A stretch of DNA of 64,000 bases from Massilia brevitalea (GTDB lineage Bacteria > Pseudomonadota > Gammaproteobacteria > Burkholderiales > Burkholderiaceae_D), in NCBI RefSeq assembly GCF_030711405.1, contig NZ_JAULSI010000008.1:1-64000 (forward strand), given 5' to 3'. Position 1 is the stretch's first letter. Each line of letters begins with the position of its first letter. Below, piece by piece: positions 49,457-58,801 of the stretch. The notes under the pieces were generated by a model. That model saw only the letters and a program-made list of their open reading frames with translations. It had not been told where the DNA came from and ran no database searches. The translations under genes and the position numbers were made by a program.

Positions 49457-49941
49457 CATCCTGCAAACAAGCCACCAGGATGAGGGGTCGCCCAGCAGCC
49501 TGCCGGTACGCCCGGGGAGCGGGGCCGCCGGCGACAGACGGGGCAGTCGGCGACATCCTGCAAACAAGCCACCAGGATGAGGGGTCGCCCAGCAGCCTGC
49601 CGGTACGCCCGGGGAGCGGGGCCGCCGGCGACAGACGGGGCAGTCGGCGACATCCTGCAAACAAGCCACCAGGATGAGGGGTCGCCCAGCAGCCTGCCGG
49701 TACGCCCGGGGAGCGGGGCCGCCGGCGACAGACGGGGCAGTCGGCGACATCCTGCAAACAAGCCACCAGGATGAGGGGTCGCCCAGCAGCCTGCCGGTAC
49801 GCCCGGGGAGCGGGGCCGCCGGCGACAGACGGGGCAGTCGGCGACATCCTGCAAACAAGCCACCAGGATGAGGGGTCGCCCAGCAGCCTGCCGGTACGCC
49901 CGGGGAGCGGGGCCGCCGGCGACAGACGGGGCAGTCGGCGA
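49457..49941. repeat. Five perfect 97-bp tandem repeats
   Basis: Units start at 49457, 49554, 49651, 49748 and 49845 and appear identical. Each begins with the inverted repeat CATCCTG-N12-CAGGATG, then a GC-rich stretch with GTCGCC and GGCGAC. The edges are sharp: the left flank (ACACGAAA) and right flank (CAGCCAGCACC) match no part of the unit. 97 is not a multiple of three, so open frames across it are a by-product. From 49349 to 50031 I see no coding gene; the rest is an AC-rich leader and GC-rich filler. It is not CRISPR, since no spacers vary. Confidence 0.93.
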
Positions 49942-50031
49942 CAGCCAGCACCAGCGCCAGCCAGCCATGGGAGGCCGGGCGCCGGCCCGCTGCCGCGCCG
50001 TCGGTTGCCGGCGCCGGTTCGGCAAGACGGC

Positions 50032-50495
50032 TCATCGTTTGGCGGCGAGGGACTGCGCCAGCAGGCCATGTTCTGTCGTATCGCAGTGAAGCCGGCGCCG
50101 TCAAGGGCGTACCAGTTGCCGCCATCGAGGTAGACCACCTAACCGCCGCCGACCACGGTCAGGTCTGGCTCGGCGGCGTGGATTGCTTCGAAGTCAGGCT
50201 CGAACAGGGTGCCGAGGAGGCGGGTGTACTTCTTGTCGCTGAAGCGGAACAGGTGTTTCGGCATCGGCGATTCAGGGACGCCGGCAAGATCGATGCCGAG
50301 GGCGGCCATGGTGTCGAGCCTGGTCAGGTCTAGGACCACGACCTTTTTTGGATTGGCGACGACGGTAGTGGTGCCGCTGGCGTGCTGGATGTCGAGCTTG
50401 GACTGGCCAGGGCAGGGAGTGCGGACAAGGCGAGCGTGGCGCCGATGGGCGGCAAGAAGCAGCGCCGGACTGCCCCTTTGTGGTGCAACGCATAC
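50032..50495 (-). pseudogene. Collapsed siderophore ABC transporter substrate-binding protein
   Basis: Three pieces of a periplasmic iron-siderophore-binding protein remain. A hydrophobic signal-like segment ending ALSALPALA is in one frame (about 50405-50485). The mature start HASGTTTVVANPKKVVVLDL to DLTVVGGG (50142 to about 50405) lies in another. Then a TAG (50139-50141) is followed in the same frame by VVYLDGGNWYALDGAGFTAI, the normal C-terminal part. After another frameshift near 50060 the end LLAQSLAAKR and stop (50032) can be read. The central half of the protein is missing. The gene is dead. Confidence 0.82.
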
Positions 50496-50603
50496 GCCGG
50501 GCCGGGCCCCGGCAGGGCCTTTTCCATCCGGCTGGCGCACCATGGTCCGGTCCTGGAGGATGTCGGTGGCCCCCGGCGTTGGCAACTGCGATCCATCTAT
50601 TAA

Positions 50604-51037
50604 ATAGATCGTTTTAAACCAGGCGGAAGGGGATACGCATCCTGCTTCTTTGCCTTTTTACCTCGGGAAGCAATTGCATGAAGTCCTGGCAAAAGCTGGC
50701 GATCCATCGATTATGTCGATATTCATATGATGGACGCATTCCCATCTTCATAGAAGCTCTTTAAATCAGGAAAGGATTATGTTGCTGCCTTGCCAGTTTG
50801 GTTCCTCTTATGCGCATTCTGTCTTTGATATTGCGCAAACAAATTCGATGTAAATACGACAGAAGGCGACCTTAATCAATTTGCATAAGGTATAGTTATT
50901 CATGCCAAGCTCGTGTGATACGCATTGTTACATATCGCTATGCGTTCACTGATAGCAGATGCTTGCCCGTTTTATGCAGTTTCAAGAACATGTGTCCTCG
51001 GTCTTATAACATCGTGGGTATAAGTGAAGGTAAGCAT
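50604..51037. other. Gene-free AT-richer spacer upstream of lysR
   Basis: This stretch is markedly less GC-rich than its surroundings and holds no supported gene. It contains several short palindromes (for example ATCGATTATGTCGAT near 50708) and the LysR-box-like element at 50870. It separates the scarred recombinase zone from the exopolysaccharide cluster and may be transferred or regulatory DNA. Confidence 0.6.
50870..50896 (+). promoter_or_regulatory. LysR-box-like palindrome with abutting -10
   Basis: CCTTA-N11-TAAGG (50870-50890) has the T-N11-A geometry of LysR-type sites and directly abuts TATAGT (50891-50896), 141 bases before the lysR start. It could be the autoregulatory site of that regulator. 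Confidence 0.45.
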
Positions 51038-52087
51038 ATGGACATCATTGGCCAAATAAACGCCGAGATGGGCAAGGATAGCGAAAGCCGGGCACATGCG
51101 GTCTTTGACACATTGGAGATGACGCAGTTCAATGAACGAATGCCACGGATCAGTTTGAAGCAATGGCGGCTGTTCCATGCCGTGATCGATAACGATGGTT
51201 TCGTCGGCGCCGCCAACAAGCTGCACATCAGCCAGTCCTCGATCAGTCATGCACTGGCCAAGCTCCAGGATCAGCTCGGCGTGCCCTTGTTGACCTTAAA
51301 AGGCCGCAAGGCTCAGATTACGGAAGAGGGCAAGACTTTGCTGGCGCGCTCGCGCGACCTGCTGCGCCAGGCCAGCCAGCTCGAAAAACTCGGTGAATTC
51401 CTGCGCGTGGGCGCCGAGCCGCACATACGGCTCGTCATCGAGCCAAACTACCCGGCCGAGCTGTTGATCCGCACCTTCAATGCACTGAGTACCGAATCGG
51501 CAAACATCCGGTTGAACGTGAAGGAAACGTACTTTGCAGAAATCCGGCAGCTGATGTACCAGGATGAGGCCGATCTTGCGATCAGTGCGGAGACCCTGTC
51601 TGGCTTTGCCAGCAACAAGCTGATCGAACTGGAGCACATCGCGATTGCGCCAGCGGACAGCCCCTTGTTCAAGATGAACCGGTGCGTCACGGATGCAGAC
51701 CTCGCCCGCTGCTTCCAGATCATGTTCTGCGTCGGCGGTCATGACGCGGAGCCGCTAGGCGTGGGACGTTCGTCCCGGGGACTGCCGGCCTGGCGCGTCA
51801 GTAGCCTCGACAGTGCGGCGGAGGCCCTGCGCTTCGGGCTCGGCTACGCATGGTTGCCGAGGTACCGCGTGCAGGGCTGGCTCGACGATGGCTGGGTGCG
51901 CATGCTTCCGCTCGACTGCGGCGCCAGTTACACGGTGCAGATGTACCTCACCCGCGGCCATGCCGTGGTCCCCGGTTCGAGCGCGCAGCGCTTCGCCGAC
52001 GCCTTGCATGCGGTAACGAACGAGCATGCCACCAGGCCCGACGCCGATCCGGCCGGCGGTGCGGCCCCGGCATTCTACAGCGTGTAA
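51038..52087 (+). CDS. LysR-family transcriptional regulator
   Basis: A 349-residue regulator with about 38 extra N-terminal residues before the winged helix-turn-helix (about 39-97; FVGAANKLHISQSSISHALAKLQ). The C-terminal two-lobed effector domain follows, with a GLGYAWLPRYRV segment. GAAGG lies before the ATG at 51038. It starts 13 bases upstream of the wzz gene in the same direction, so it probably heads, and may control, the exopolysaccharide operon; the effector is unknown. Its own upstream region has a LysR-type box. Confidence 0.88.
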   Translation: MDIIGQINAEMGKDSESRAHAVFDTLEMTQFNERMPRISLKQWRLFHAVIDNDGFVGAANKLHISQSSISHALAKLQDQLGVPLLTLKGRKAQITEEGKTLLARSRDLLRQASQLEKLGEFLRVGAEPHIRLVIEPNYPAELLIRTFNALSTESANIRLNVKETYFAEIRQLMYQDEADLAISAETLSGFASNKLIELEHIAIAPADSPLFKMNRCVTDADLARCFQIMFCVGGHDAEPLGVGRSSRGLPAWRVSSLDSAAEALRFGLGYAWLPRYRVQGWLDDGWVRMLPLDCGASYTVQMYLTRGHAVVPGSSAQRFADALHAVTNEHATRPDADPAGGAAPAFYSV

Positions 52088-52100
52088 GGGGAGCGAGGGC

Positions 52101-53552
52101 ATGGACAAGAACCTGGACAAGTACGCGCAAGCGGTACGCATGAGGGACCAGCGCCAGTCCATGGAGGCGGTCAGCCGGGCCGCGGGCGTCTTCGGCAATG
52201 CGTGGCTGATCGCCGGCGTCTTCGTCGTGGTCACCGCGCTCGGGGTCATGCATGCGCTGCGCATGACGCCCCTGTATGAGGCCAGCACCGTCATCCAGAT
52301 CAAGCGCAATGCAGGGTTCGCCAGCGATTTCCAGACGGCGGCGAATGTCGGGACCGAGATGGAAATCCTGAAATCGCGCTCGGTACTTGCACGCGTGGCC
52401 GAGCGCCTGCAACTCGACCTTACGCTCGACCCGGCGCCGCCGACGTTCACGCAGGTCCTGCGCCGCCTGCCGGGCCGGGACCAGTCGGCGGAGAGAGACC
52501 TTTCTCCGCATGCGCAGGTACAGGTCGTCCGCTTCGACCTGCCGCCGGCGCTGCTGGCGGTCCCGTTCACGATGACGGTGCAAGCCCGGGGGGCGTTCCA
52601 CTTGGCGAGCGACGAACTCGGGATCGGCGCCGATGGCGTTGCAGGAACCCCGCTCAGGATGGCTTCACGCTACGGACCGATCGACTTCCTGGTCGGTAGC
52701 AGCGCCGCCGCCCCCGGAACCCGGTGGGTCGTGCGCCGAGTTGCGCCGGCGCAGGCGACCGAACAATTACAGCGCGCCCTCGTGGTGACCGAGAATGCCA
52801 AGCAATCCGACGTCATCCGGCTGACACTGCAAGGCGCCAACCAGCAATTGATGAGCCGTATCCTCGGCGACATCGTGGCGGAGTACAGGCAGCGGCGACG
52901 GGGGGAGCAGGCGTCGGAAGCAGCCGCGCTCTCGGCGGCCTACGACCGGCAACTCCAGGCGGCGGAGGCGGCAGTGCGGCAGGTGGACAGGCAATACGCC
53001 GGCTTGCTGCAGCGCTCGGGTGTGCGCGACCCGGAAGCGGAAGGCCAATTGTTGTTGCAGCAGTCGGGCGCGCTCGAAATGCGCCTGGCCGCCGCGCAGC
53101 AAAGGAAAGCCGAATTGTCGGCCAGGATCGGCGATGGCCATCCGGAGATGCAAGCCATTAATGGGCAGATCGCCGATACGGGCCGGGTACTGGGCCGCAA
53201 CGCGGCCAGGTACGCGTCCCTGGCCGCGGCCTCGCGCGAACTGGCGCAGGTGCGGCGCGAGAAGCAGGCGCTGGACGAGGCTGCGCTGGCCGTGGCCGGC
53301 CAGCGCAGCAAGTTCGATGCCGTCGCCTTGTCCGGGCGCGACGACGTCCGGGTGCTCGAGCCGCCGCAATCCTCGCTGCGCCCGGTAACGCTGGGCCGGT
53401 CCACGATGCTGGTCCTGGCGTGCTGCGCCGGCATTGCCGCCGGCCTGCTTGCATCGTTCATCAAGAACTTCTTCTTGCAGCGCAAGCGGCTATTCCTGCC
53501 GGCGCAGGGTCACACCCGCTTCCGCCTGATTGCACAGGGCCGCCCCGGCTGA
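52101..53552 (+). CDS. Polysaccharide chain-length determinant (Wzz/PCP)
   Basis: A 483-residue polysaccharide co-polymerase. The Wzz domain has an N-terminal helix at about 33-55 and YEASTVIQIKR. A long periplasmic coiled-coil region (about 250-400) is rich in Gln/Ala/Arg. The proline-rich EPPQSSLRPVTLGRS motif precedes the second helix (about 440-462). No tyrosine kinase domain follows, so a BY-kinase would be separate. It controls chain length of the polymer made by the Wzy at 58.8 kb. The start at 52101 has GAGGGC; it follows lysR by 13 bases. Confidence 0.88.
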   Translation: MDKNLDKYAQAVRMRDQRQSMEAVSRAAGVFGNAWLIAGVFVVVTALGVMHALRMTPLYEASTVIQIKRNAGFASDFQTAANVGTEMEILKSRSVLARVAERLQLDLTLDPAPPTFTQVLRRLPGRDQSAERDLSPHAQVQVVRFDLPPALLAVPFTMTVQARGAFHLASDELGIGADGVAGTPLRMASRYGPIDFLVGSSAAAPGTRWVVRRVAPAQATEQLQRALVVTENAKQSDVIRLTLQGANQQLMSRILGDIVAEYRQRRRGEQASEAAALSAAYDRQLQAAEAAVRQVDRQYAGLLQRSGVRDPEAEGQLLLQQSGALEMRLAAAQQRKAELSARIGDGHPEMQAINGQIADTGRVLGRNAARYASLAAASRELAQVRREKQALDEAALAVAGQRSKFDAVALSGRDDVRVLEPPQSSLRPVTLGRSTMLVLACCAGIAAGLLASFIKNFFLQRKRLFLPAQGHTRFRLIAQGRPG

Positions 53553-53637
53553 AGTCATTCCCTTGCATTCATCGTGCCGCCTGGAATAAAGGCCGACATG
53601 GATGGGTGCACGTGCGCACATCGGCAATATAAAAATA

Positions 53638-53783
53638 CCGGATAGGAAATCCGGAATGGCTGTCGCTGTCACTCTTAATATCCCGTAACAGCACTGCGAG
53701 AAACATATCTGCAACCGGCATGTATACATGCCGGAAGCAGGCGTGAATGAATCGATTTTTTGCACTTTTTATATGATGTGCAA
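53638..53783 (+). promoter_or_regulatory. Three inverted repeats in the EPS leader
   Basis: The 305-base gap (53553-53857) before the initiating-transferase gene has three inverted repeats: CCGGAT-N5-ATCCGG (53638-53654), the perfect 20-bp palindrome CCGGCATGTATACATGCCGG (53715-53734), and TTGCAC-N12-GTGCAA (53760-53783). The spacer is AT-richer than the genes. At least one promoter is likely here; no gene is seen. Confidence 0.55.
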
Positions 53784-53857
53784 TCCGCTAGAGTCTGTTT
53801 TGTTTCAGTGTTCCACATATGGTTGCAACTGGCCGGCAGATTCGCCAAGGAGTTGTC

Positions 53858-55102
53858 ATGTCAAATGCCCCTGCTTTTCATGATATTGGTTCAGTACCAC
53901 TTCAATTACCCGCTTTTTCATTCCTGCCGAATTTGCTTGTCGCATGCGTGGTGAGTTTCTCGGTTTGCATTTTGATCGTGACCACGCAGCGCTGGCATGG
54001 ACGCTTTTCCCTGGATTCGGATACCGGCGGCGTGCAGAAAGTCCACAAGAAATCGGTGCCGCGAACCGGTGGCCTGGCCTTGTGCGCCGGTGTGCTTGCC
54101 GCTGCCTGTGTCGACGCCTTCGCAACGACCACGGCTGCCGCCGGCACGCACGCCGGAAGCGGGATGCTCCTGCTGCTGATCGCATCGGTTCCCGCCTTTT
54201 CCTCGGGTGTCATGGAAGACCTGACGAAGGCCGTGACGCCGAAAAAACGCCTGTTTGCCATCCTGGCCAGTGCCTGTCTTGCCGTCTGGCTGCTGGGAGC
54301 CTCGCTGCCCCGGGTCGATGTGTGGGGCATCGACGGCATGCTCGTGTTTATTCCTTTCTCGATCGCGATAACTGTATTTGCCGTCGCCGGAATCACCAAT
54401 TCGATCAATATCATCGACGGTTTCCATGGCGTTGCCGGTATCGCGATCGTAATCATGCTCACCGGCATGGGCATCATGGCGTGGCGCTGCGGCGATATGC
54501 TGATCCTCCAGCTTGCAGCCACTGCAATCGGCGCCACCATCGGCTTCCTGATGCTGAATTACCCGACGGGCCGCCTGTTCATGGGCGATGGCGGCGCTTA
54601 TCTCCTGGGATTCCTGGCGGCCGAAATTGCGGTATTGACGATCATGCGCAATCCGGGAATCAACGCGTGGCAGATTCTCGCCATCTATGCCTACCCGGTC
54701 ATCGAAGTCTTATTCAGCATCTACCGCCGCACGATGATCTACGGCACACGGGCCGGCGCGCCCGATCGCCTGCACCTGCATTCGCTGTTTTACCGGCGCT
54801 GCGCCCGCCAGCGAATCCGGGCAAGAAAACATCCGTGGATGTGCAATGCGGGTGTCGCGTGTTTCATTGCGGCCTGGATCGCTAGCGCCACCGCATGTTC
54901 CCTGATCGTCGGCGACAGCATTCCCGCCGCTTTCGCCCTGGTCCTGTTCCAGTTCGTGCTCTACATCGCCGTGTACATGCGGCTGGTACGCGGGCACTGG
55001 GGGCACTGCCGGCATCGGGCGGTCATCCTCGGCTTGCGTCCGCAGCCGCGGCATCCCCGAGACGACGGCGTGCTGGGCGGCAGCCCATGCGCCGCCGGCT
55101 GA
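53858..55102 (+). CDS. Polyprenyl-phosphate sugar-1-P transferase, WecA/MraY family
   Basis: A 414-residue integral membrane enzyme that starts the repeat unit by moving a sugar-1-phosphate to undecaprenyl phosphate. The family motifs are [27 protein letters not shown] and [12 protein letters not shown], with about 11 hydrophobic segments. AAGGAG precedes the ATG at 53858; the longer frame is not used. Substrate is most likely UDP-GlcNAc or UDP-GalNAc, which suits the next gene, an epimerase. A C-terminal hydrophilic tail of about 40 residues is unusual. It starts a new segment of the cluster after the 305-base leader. Confidence 0.87.
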   Translation: MSNAPAFHDIGSVPLQLPAFSFLPNLLVACVVSFSVCILIVTTQRWHGRFSLDSDTGGVQKVHKKSVPRTGGLALCAGVLAAACVDAFATTTAAAGTHAGSGMLLLLIASVPAFSSGVMEDLTKAVTPKKRLFAILASACLAVWLLGASLPRVDVWGIDGMLVFIPFSIAITVFAVAGITNSINIIDGFHGVAGIAIVIMLTGMGIMAWRCGDMLILQLAATAIGATIGFLMLNYPTGRLFMGDGGAYLLGFLAAEIAVLTIMRNPGINAWQILAIYAYPVIEVLFSIYRRTMIYGTRAGAPDRLHLHSLFYRRCARQRIRARKHPWMCNAGVACFIAAWIASATACSLIVGDSIPAAFALVLFQFVLYIAVYMRLVRGHWGHCRHRAVILGLRPQPRHPRDDGVLGGSPCAAG

Positions 55103-55116
55103 CCAGGAGCGACCTC

Positions 55117-56178
55117 ATGCACACCCTCCACGACATCGAGCACGACATGCAGTCCCGTCCCCGCACCTGGCTCGTCACGGGCTGCGCGGGTTTCATCGGC
55201 TCGAACCTGACCGAATACCTGCTGCGCCATGACCAGACAGTGGTCGGCCTCGACAACCTGTCGACCGGTCACCTCCGCAATCTCGACGATGTTCGCGACC
55301 TCGTCAGCGCGGAGCAGTGGCGCCGCTTCCGCTTCATCCGGGGCGACACCCGCGACCGCGGGGCGTGCCGGCATGCGATGGCGGGCGTGGACAAGGTCCT
55401 GCACCAGGCGGCCCTGGGTTCGGTGCCACGCTCGATCGACGATCCGATCGCCACCAACGACACCAACGTCAACGGTTTCCTGAACGTGCTGGTCGCCGCC
55501 CGCGACGCCGCCGTGGAATCGTTCGTGTACGCCGCGTCGAGTTCCACGTATGGAGACCATCCCGGGCTGCCGAAAGTCGAGGCGCAGATCGGCAGGCCGC
55601 TGTCGCCTTACGCCGTCAGCAAATACGTGAACGAGCTGTACGCCGATGTGTTTGCACGCTGCTACGGGTTCGGCACGGTCGGCCTGCGCTATTTCAACGT
55701 GTTCGGCAAGCGCCAGGATCCTGCCGGGGCCTACGCGGCAGTCATCCCGAAATGGATCGGCGCCATGCTCGCCGGCCACCAGGTCCTGATTCACGGCGAC
55801 GGGCAGACGAGCCGCGATTTCTGTTTCGTCGATAACGTGGTGCAAGCGAACATGCTTGCCTCGCATGCCGCCGCCGGTCCGGCGTCCCGCATCTATAACG
55901 TGGCGCTCGGCGACGTCACGACCCTGACCCAGCTGTTCGGCTACCTGAAGGAGCTGTTGACGGTGAACGGGGTCGCGGTGTGCCAGCAGGCCGAGCACAC
56001 GGCAGCGCGCGCGGGCGACATCGCGTGCTCGCAGGCGAACATCGACAAGGCGATGCGCGAACTGGGCTATGTGCCCCGGTACCGGATCCGCGAGGGCCTG
56101 GCCGCGACCGTTCCGTGGTACGTCGAGCGCAGCAGGACGGCCATCGCGCCTGCCGCGCATTACGCCACCGCAGGATAG
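55117..56178 (+). CDS. NAD-dependent sugar epimerase (UDP-HexNAc 4-epimerase type)
   Basis: A 353-residue extended SDR like WbpP/TviC, which interconverts UDP-GlcNAc and UDP-GalNAc or their uronic acids. It has [11 protein letters not shown] near residue 22, [19 protein letters not shown] (typical for this group) and the [11 protein letters not shown] catalytic motif. The C-terminal half has [17 protein letters not shown] lies eight bases before the ATG at 55117. It lies 14 bases after the WecA-like gene and 5 before the flippase. Confidence 0.88.
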   Translation: MHTLHDIEHDMQSRPRTWLVTGCAGFIGSNLTEYLLRHDQTVVGLDNLSTGHLRNLDDVRDLVSAEQWRRFRFIRGDTRDRGACRHAMAGVDKVLHQAALGSVPRSIDDPIATNDTNVNGFLNVLVAARDAAVESFVYAASSSTYGDHPGLPKVEAQIGRPLSPYAVSKYVNELYADVFARCYGFGTVGLRYFNVFGKRQDPAGAYAAVIPKWIGAMLAGHQVLIHGDGQTSRDFCFVDNVVQANMLASHAAAGPASRIYNVALGDVTTLTQLFGYLKELLTVNGVAVCQQAEHTAARAGDIACSQANIDKAMRELGYVPRYRIREGLAATVPWYVERSRTAIAPAAHYATAG

Positions 56179-56183
56179 ACGCC

Positions 56184-57632
56184 ATGCGGCCTGGCTCCAC
56201 CGGATCGGTCTTCGTGCAGCCCTTGCGCGCGCTCGGCACCCGGTTCCACGCGGCCGCGCCGGACCATGCCGCCATCCTGAAAGGCATGCTCACGGTCGCC
56301 GCTTTCGTGTTTGTCGGCAAACTGGTCAGCGCCATGAAGGAAATGGCCGTGGCCTACCGCTATGGCCTGGGGCCGGAGGTGGATGCCTACCAGTTCCTGT
56401 ACACCGTGATCGGCTGGCCGCTCGGGGTGTGGGCAAGCGTACTGACGGCCGTGCTGGTCCCGCTGGCGGTACGCCTGCAGGACCGCCAGCGCCAGCTGGC
56501 CAGGTTCCGCGCCGAACTGCTCGGCGTCGTGATGCTCGCCGGGTGCGGACTGGCGGTACTCGCGTGGCTGGTGCTGCACAATGTGTTCCGGCTCGGGCAA
56601 AGCGGGCTGCCGCCACGCCTGGCCGGCCTGGCCGAGGCGGCGCTGCCGGGCCTGGTGCTGCTGCTGCCGCTCGGGATGCTGACCGCGCTGCAGTCGGCCT
56701 GGATGCTGGCGGCCGGGCGCCACCTGAACACGCTGCTCGACTGCATCCCCACGTTGTCGATTGCGGCCCTGGTCATGGCGCTTCCCGGGGGCGGCATCGG
56801 TGCGCTGGTATGGGGAACGGTTGCCGGCAGCGCCCTGCATCTGTTGTCGCTGATGGCGGCGCCGGGCCGGCGCGGCCTGCAGGGCGCGCCGCGGCTCGGG
56901 CTATCGTCGCCGCAGTGGCGCTGGTTCTGCCAGGGTTTCGGCATCATGGTCGGCGGCCAGGCGCTGATGAGCCTGACCGTGGTGATCGACCAGTTCTACG
57001 CGGCCGGGCTGGGCACGGGTGCGATCGCCATGCTCGGCTATGCGAACCGGATCCTGTCGCTGATCCTGGGGCTGGCGGCAATCGCGGTGTCGCGCGCGAC
57101 CCTTCCGATCTTTGCGCAAGTGCATGCGCAAGAGGGGCAGCAAGAGCGTGCGCAGGAGCGTGAACGCCAGCGCGTGCGCCTGCGCGCCGTCGCCCGCCTC
57201 TGGACAGGCATCCTGTTCGCGCTTGGCCTGCTGGCGATGCTGGCCAGCTATGCGGCCTCGCCCTGGGTGGTGCGGCTGCTGTACGAACGCGGCCAGTTCG
57301 GCGCAGCCGATACGCTCGCGGTGGCGCAGGTGCTGCGCTACGGGCTGCCCCAGATTCCTTTCTACTTCGCGTCGATGGTCCTGGTCAGCTATGCACTGAG
57401 CGCGCGGCGCCATCGCCTGGTGTTCTATTCGGCCCTGATCGGCTGCGCAGCCAAGATCGTGGGCAACCTGCTGCTGGTGCCCGCGTTCGGCGTGAATGGC
57501 ATTGCGCTCGCCACCATGCTGGTCTACGCGTCGACCGGCCTGTTCTTCTGGTACGCCCTGGTCCTGCGTGGAACGGGGGATGCCGGCGCCGGCGCATCGC
57601 GCGGGGGCGCCATGGACACGGGGCGCGCATGA
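56184..57632 (+). CDS. MurJ-like lipid-linked oligosaccharide flippase
   Basis: A 482-residue MOP-superfamily protein with about 13-14 membrane segments. Near the N-terminus FVGKLVSAMKEMAVAYRYG is the MurJ/MviN signature; RLLYERGQFGAADT is the second. Genes of this kind in EPS clusters replace Wzx as flippase of repeat units. It starts 5 bases after the epimerase stop with a weak ribosome binding site, and its stop overlaps the next start (ATGA). The cluster has no other Wzx within the window. Confidence 0.86.
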   Translation: MRPGSTGSVFVQPLRALGTRFHAAAPDHAAILKGMLTVAAFVFVGKLVSAMKEMAVAYRYGLGPEVDAYQFLYTVIGWPLGVWASVLTAVLVPLAVRLQDRQRQLARFRAELLGVVMLAGCGLAVLAWLVLHNVFRLGQSGLPPRLAGLAEAALPGLVLLLPLGMLTALQSAWMLAAGRHLNTLLDCIPTLSIAALVMALPGGGIGALVWGTVAGSALHLLSLMAAPGRRGLQGAPRLGLSSPQWRWFCQGFGIMVGGQALMSLTVVIDQFYAAGLGTGAIAMLGYANRILSLILGLAAIAVSRATLPIFAQVHAQEGQQERAQERERQRVRLRAVARLWTGILFALGLLAMLASYAASPWVVRLLYERGQFGAADTLAVAQVLRYGLPQIPFYFASMVLVSYALSARRHRLVFYSALIGCAAKIVGNLLLVPAFGVNGIALATMLVYASTGLFFWYALVLRGTGDAGAGASRGGAMDTGRA

Positions 57633-58801
57633 ACATCCTCCTGTTTACCCATAGCATGGCCGGCGGCGGCGCCGAGCGCACCGTCGCCACGCTCGCCAAC
57701 CATTGGGCCGATGCCGGATGGGAGGTGACGGTGGCCACCCTGGCGCCCCAGAGCGAAGACTTCTACGACCTGCGCCCGGGCGTGCGGCGCAGCGTGCTCG
57801 GCCTGGCGGGCGACAGCGGCTCGCCCCTGGTCGCCGCGCTGCAGAACCTGCGCCGTATCCAGGCCCTGCGCCGCCTGCTCGCGCACCTGCGGCCGCAGGT
57901 GGCGCTCGCCATGATGAGCACCCCGAGCGTGCTGCTTGCGCTTGCCGGCCACGGCATGCCGGGGCTGGTGCGGGTGGGGTCGGAGCGCTGCTATCCGCCG
58001 CATGCGCCGCTGGCGTGGCCATGGAGCAGCGCGCGCAGGCACACGTACGGCCGCCTGGACGCCGTGGTCGCGTTGACGGGCGAGTGCCGGCGGTGGATCG
58101 CCACGCAGACCTCGGCGCGCAGCGTTCCGGTGATCCCGAATGCGGTTGCCTGGCCCTTGCCGAGCGCCGCGCCCTGGATCGTGCCGAACGCAGTGGTCGC
58201 GCCGGCGCGCCGGGTGCTGCTGGCGGTCGGGCGCCTGGACCCGGTGAAGAACTTCGGCGGCCTGCTGGCCGTGTTCGCCCGGCTCAGCGGCCGGCACCCG
58301 GACTGGGATCTCGTGATCCTCGGCGACGGCCCGGAGCGCCCGGCGCTCCAGGCGGCGCGCACGGCATGGGGACTCGCGGGCCGGGTCCACCTGCCCGGTA
58401 TCGCCGGCAACGTCGGCCAATGGCATGAGCGCTGCGACCTGTTCGTACTGGCGTCGCACTCCGAAGGGTTTCCGAATGCGCTGGCGGAAGCGCTGTGCCA
58501 TGGCATGCCGGTGGTCAGCGTCGACTGCGATACCGGGCCACGCGACATCGTCCGTCACGGGGTCGACGGCTTGCTGGTCGCACCGGGCAACCCGGACGCA
58601 CTCGAGCAGGCGCTCGATGCCTTGATGGGGAATTGCGTGCTCAGGCAACACTTCGCGGCGCAGGCGGCCGATGCGCGCGAGCGCTTCAGCATCGAGCGGG
58701 TCGCGGGCATGTGGGAGGCGCTGTTCAGCCGGCTCGAGGAAGCAGGCGCCGCGCCCAGGCGCCCGGCCGGCGTGAACGACAGGGGGGAATTCCTGTCATG
58801 A
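57629..58801 (+). CDS. Glycosyltransferase family 4
   Basis: A 390-residue GT-B glycosyltransferase. The N-terminal HSMAGGGAERTVATLANHW is typical of family 4. The donor-site part has VGRLDPVKNFGGLL, ILGDGPERPALQ and the E-x7-E motif SEGFPNALAEAL. It adds a sugar to the growing unit; donor unknown. Both ends overlap neighbours by ATGA, so it is translated as part of a chain of coupled genes. Confidence 0.9.
   Translation: MNILLFTHSMAGGGAERTVATLANHWADAGWEVTVATLAPQSEDFYDLRPGVRRSVLGLAGDSGSPLVAALQNLRRIQALRRLLAHLRPQVALAMMSTPSVLLALAGHGMPGLVRVGSERCYPPHAPLAWPWSSARRHTYGRLDAVVALTGECRRWIATQTSARSVPVIPNAVAWPLPSAAPWIVPNAVVAPARRVLLAVGRLDPVKNFGGLLAVFARLSGRHPDWDLVILGDGPERPALQAARTAWGLAGRVHLPGIAGNVGQWHERCDLFVLASHSEGFPNALAEALCHGMPVVSVDCDTGPRDIVRHGVDGLLVAPGNPDALEQALDALMGNCVLRQHFAAQAADARERFSIERVAGMWEALFSRLEEAGAAPRRPAGVNDRGEFLS

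Noticed and set aside
49457..49941. CRISPR array
   Set aside because: All 97 bases of each unit are identical, with no variable spacers, and no cas genes are near.
49457..49941. Integron attC array beside an integron integrase
   Set aside because: The units lack GTTRRRY/RYYYAAC core sites and cassette genes, and the recombinase lacks a recognisable IntI-specific insert.
49378..50138. Repeat-protein genes read through the 97-bp array on either strand
   Set aside because: A 97-base period rotates the frame, all frames stay open only because of composition, and the translations are Pro/Arg/Gly-rich with no start signals.
50139..50585. An intact 148-residue protein gene
   Set aside because: It is one frame of the broken siderophore-binding gene; the first third has no protein character and the homologous part stops at the internal deletion.
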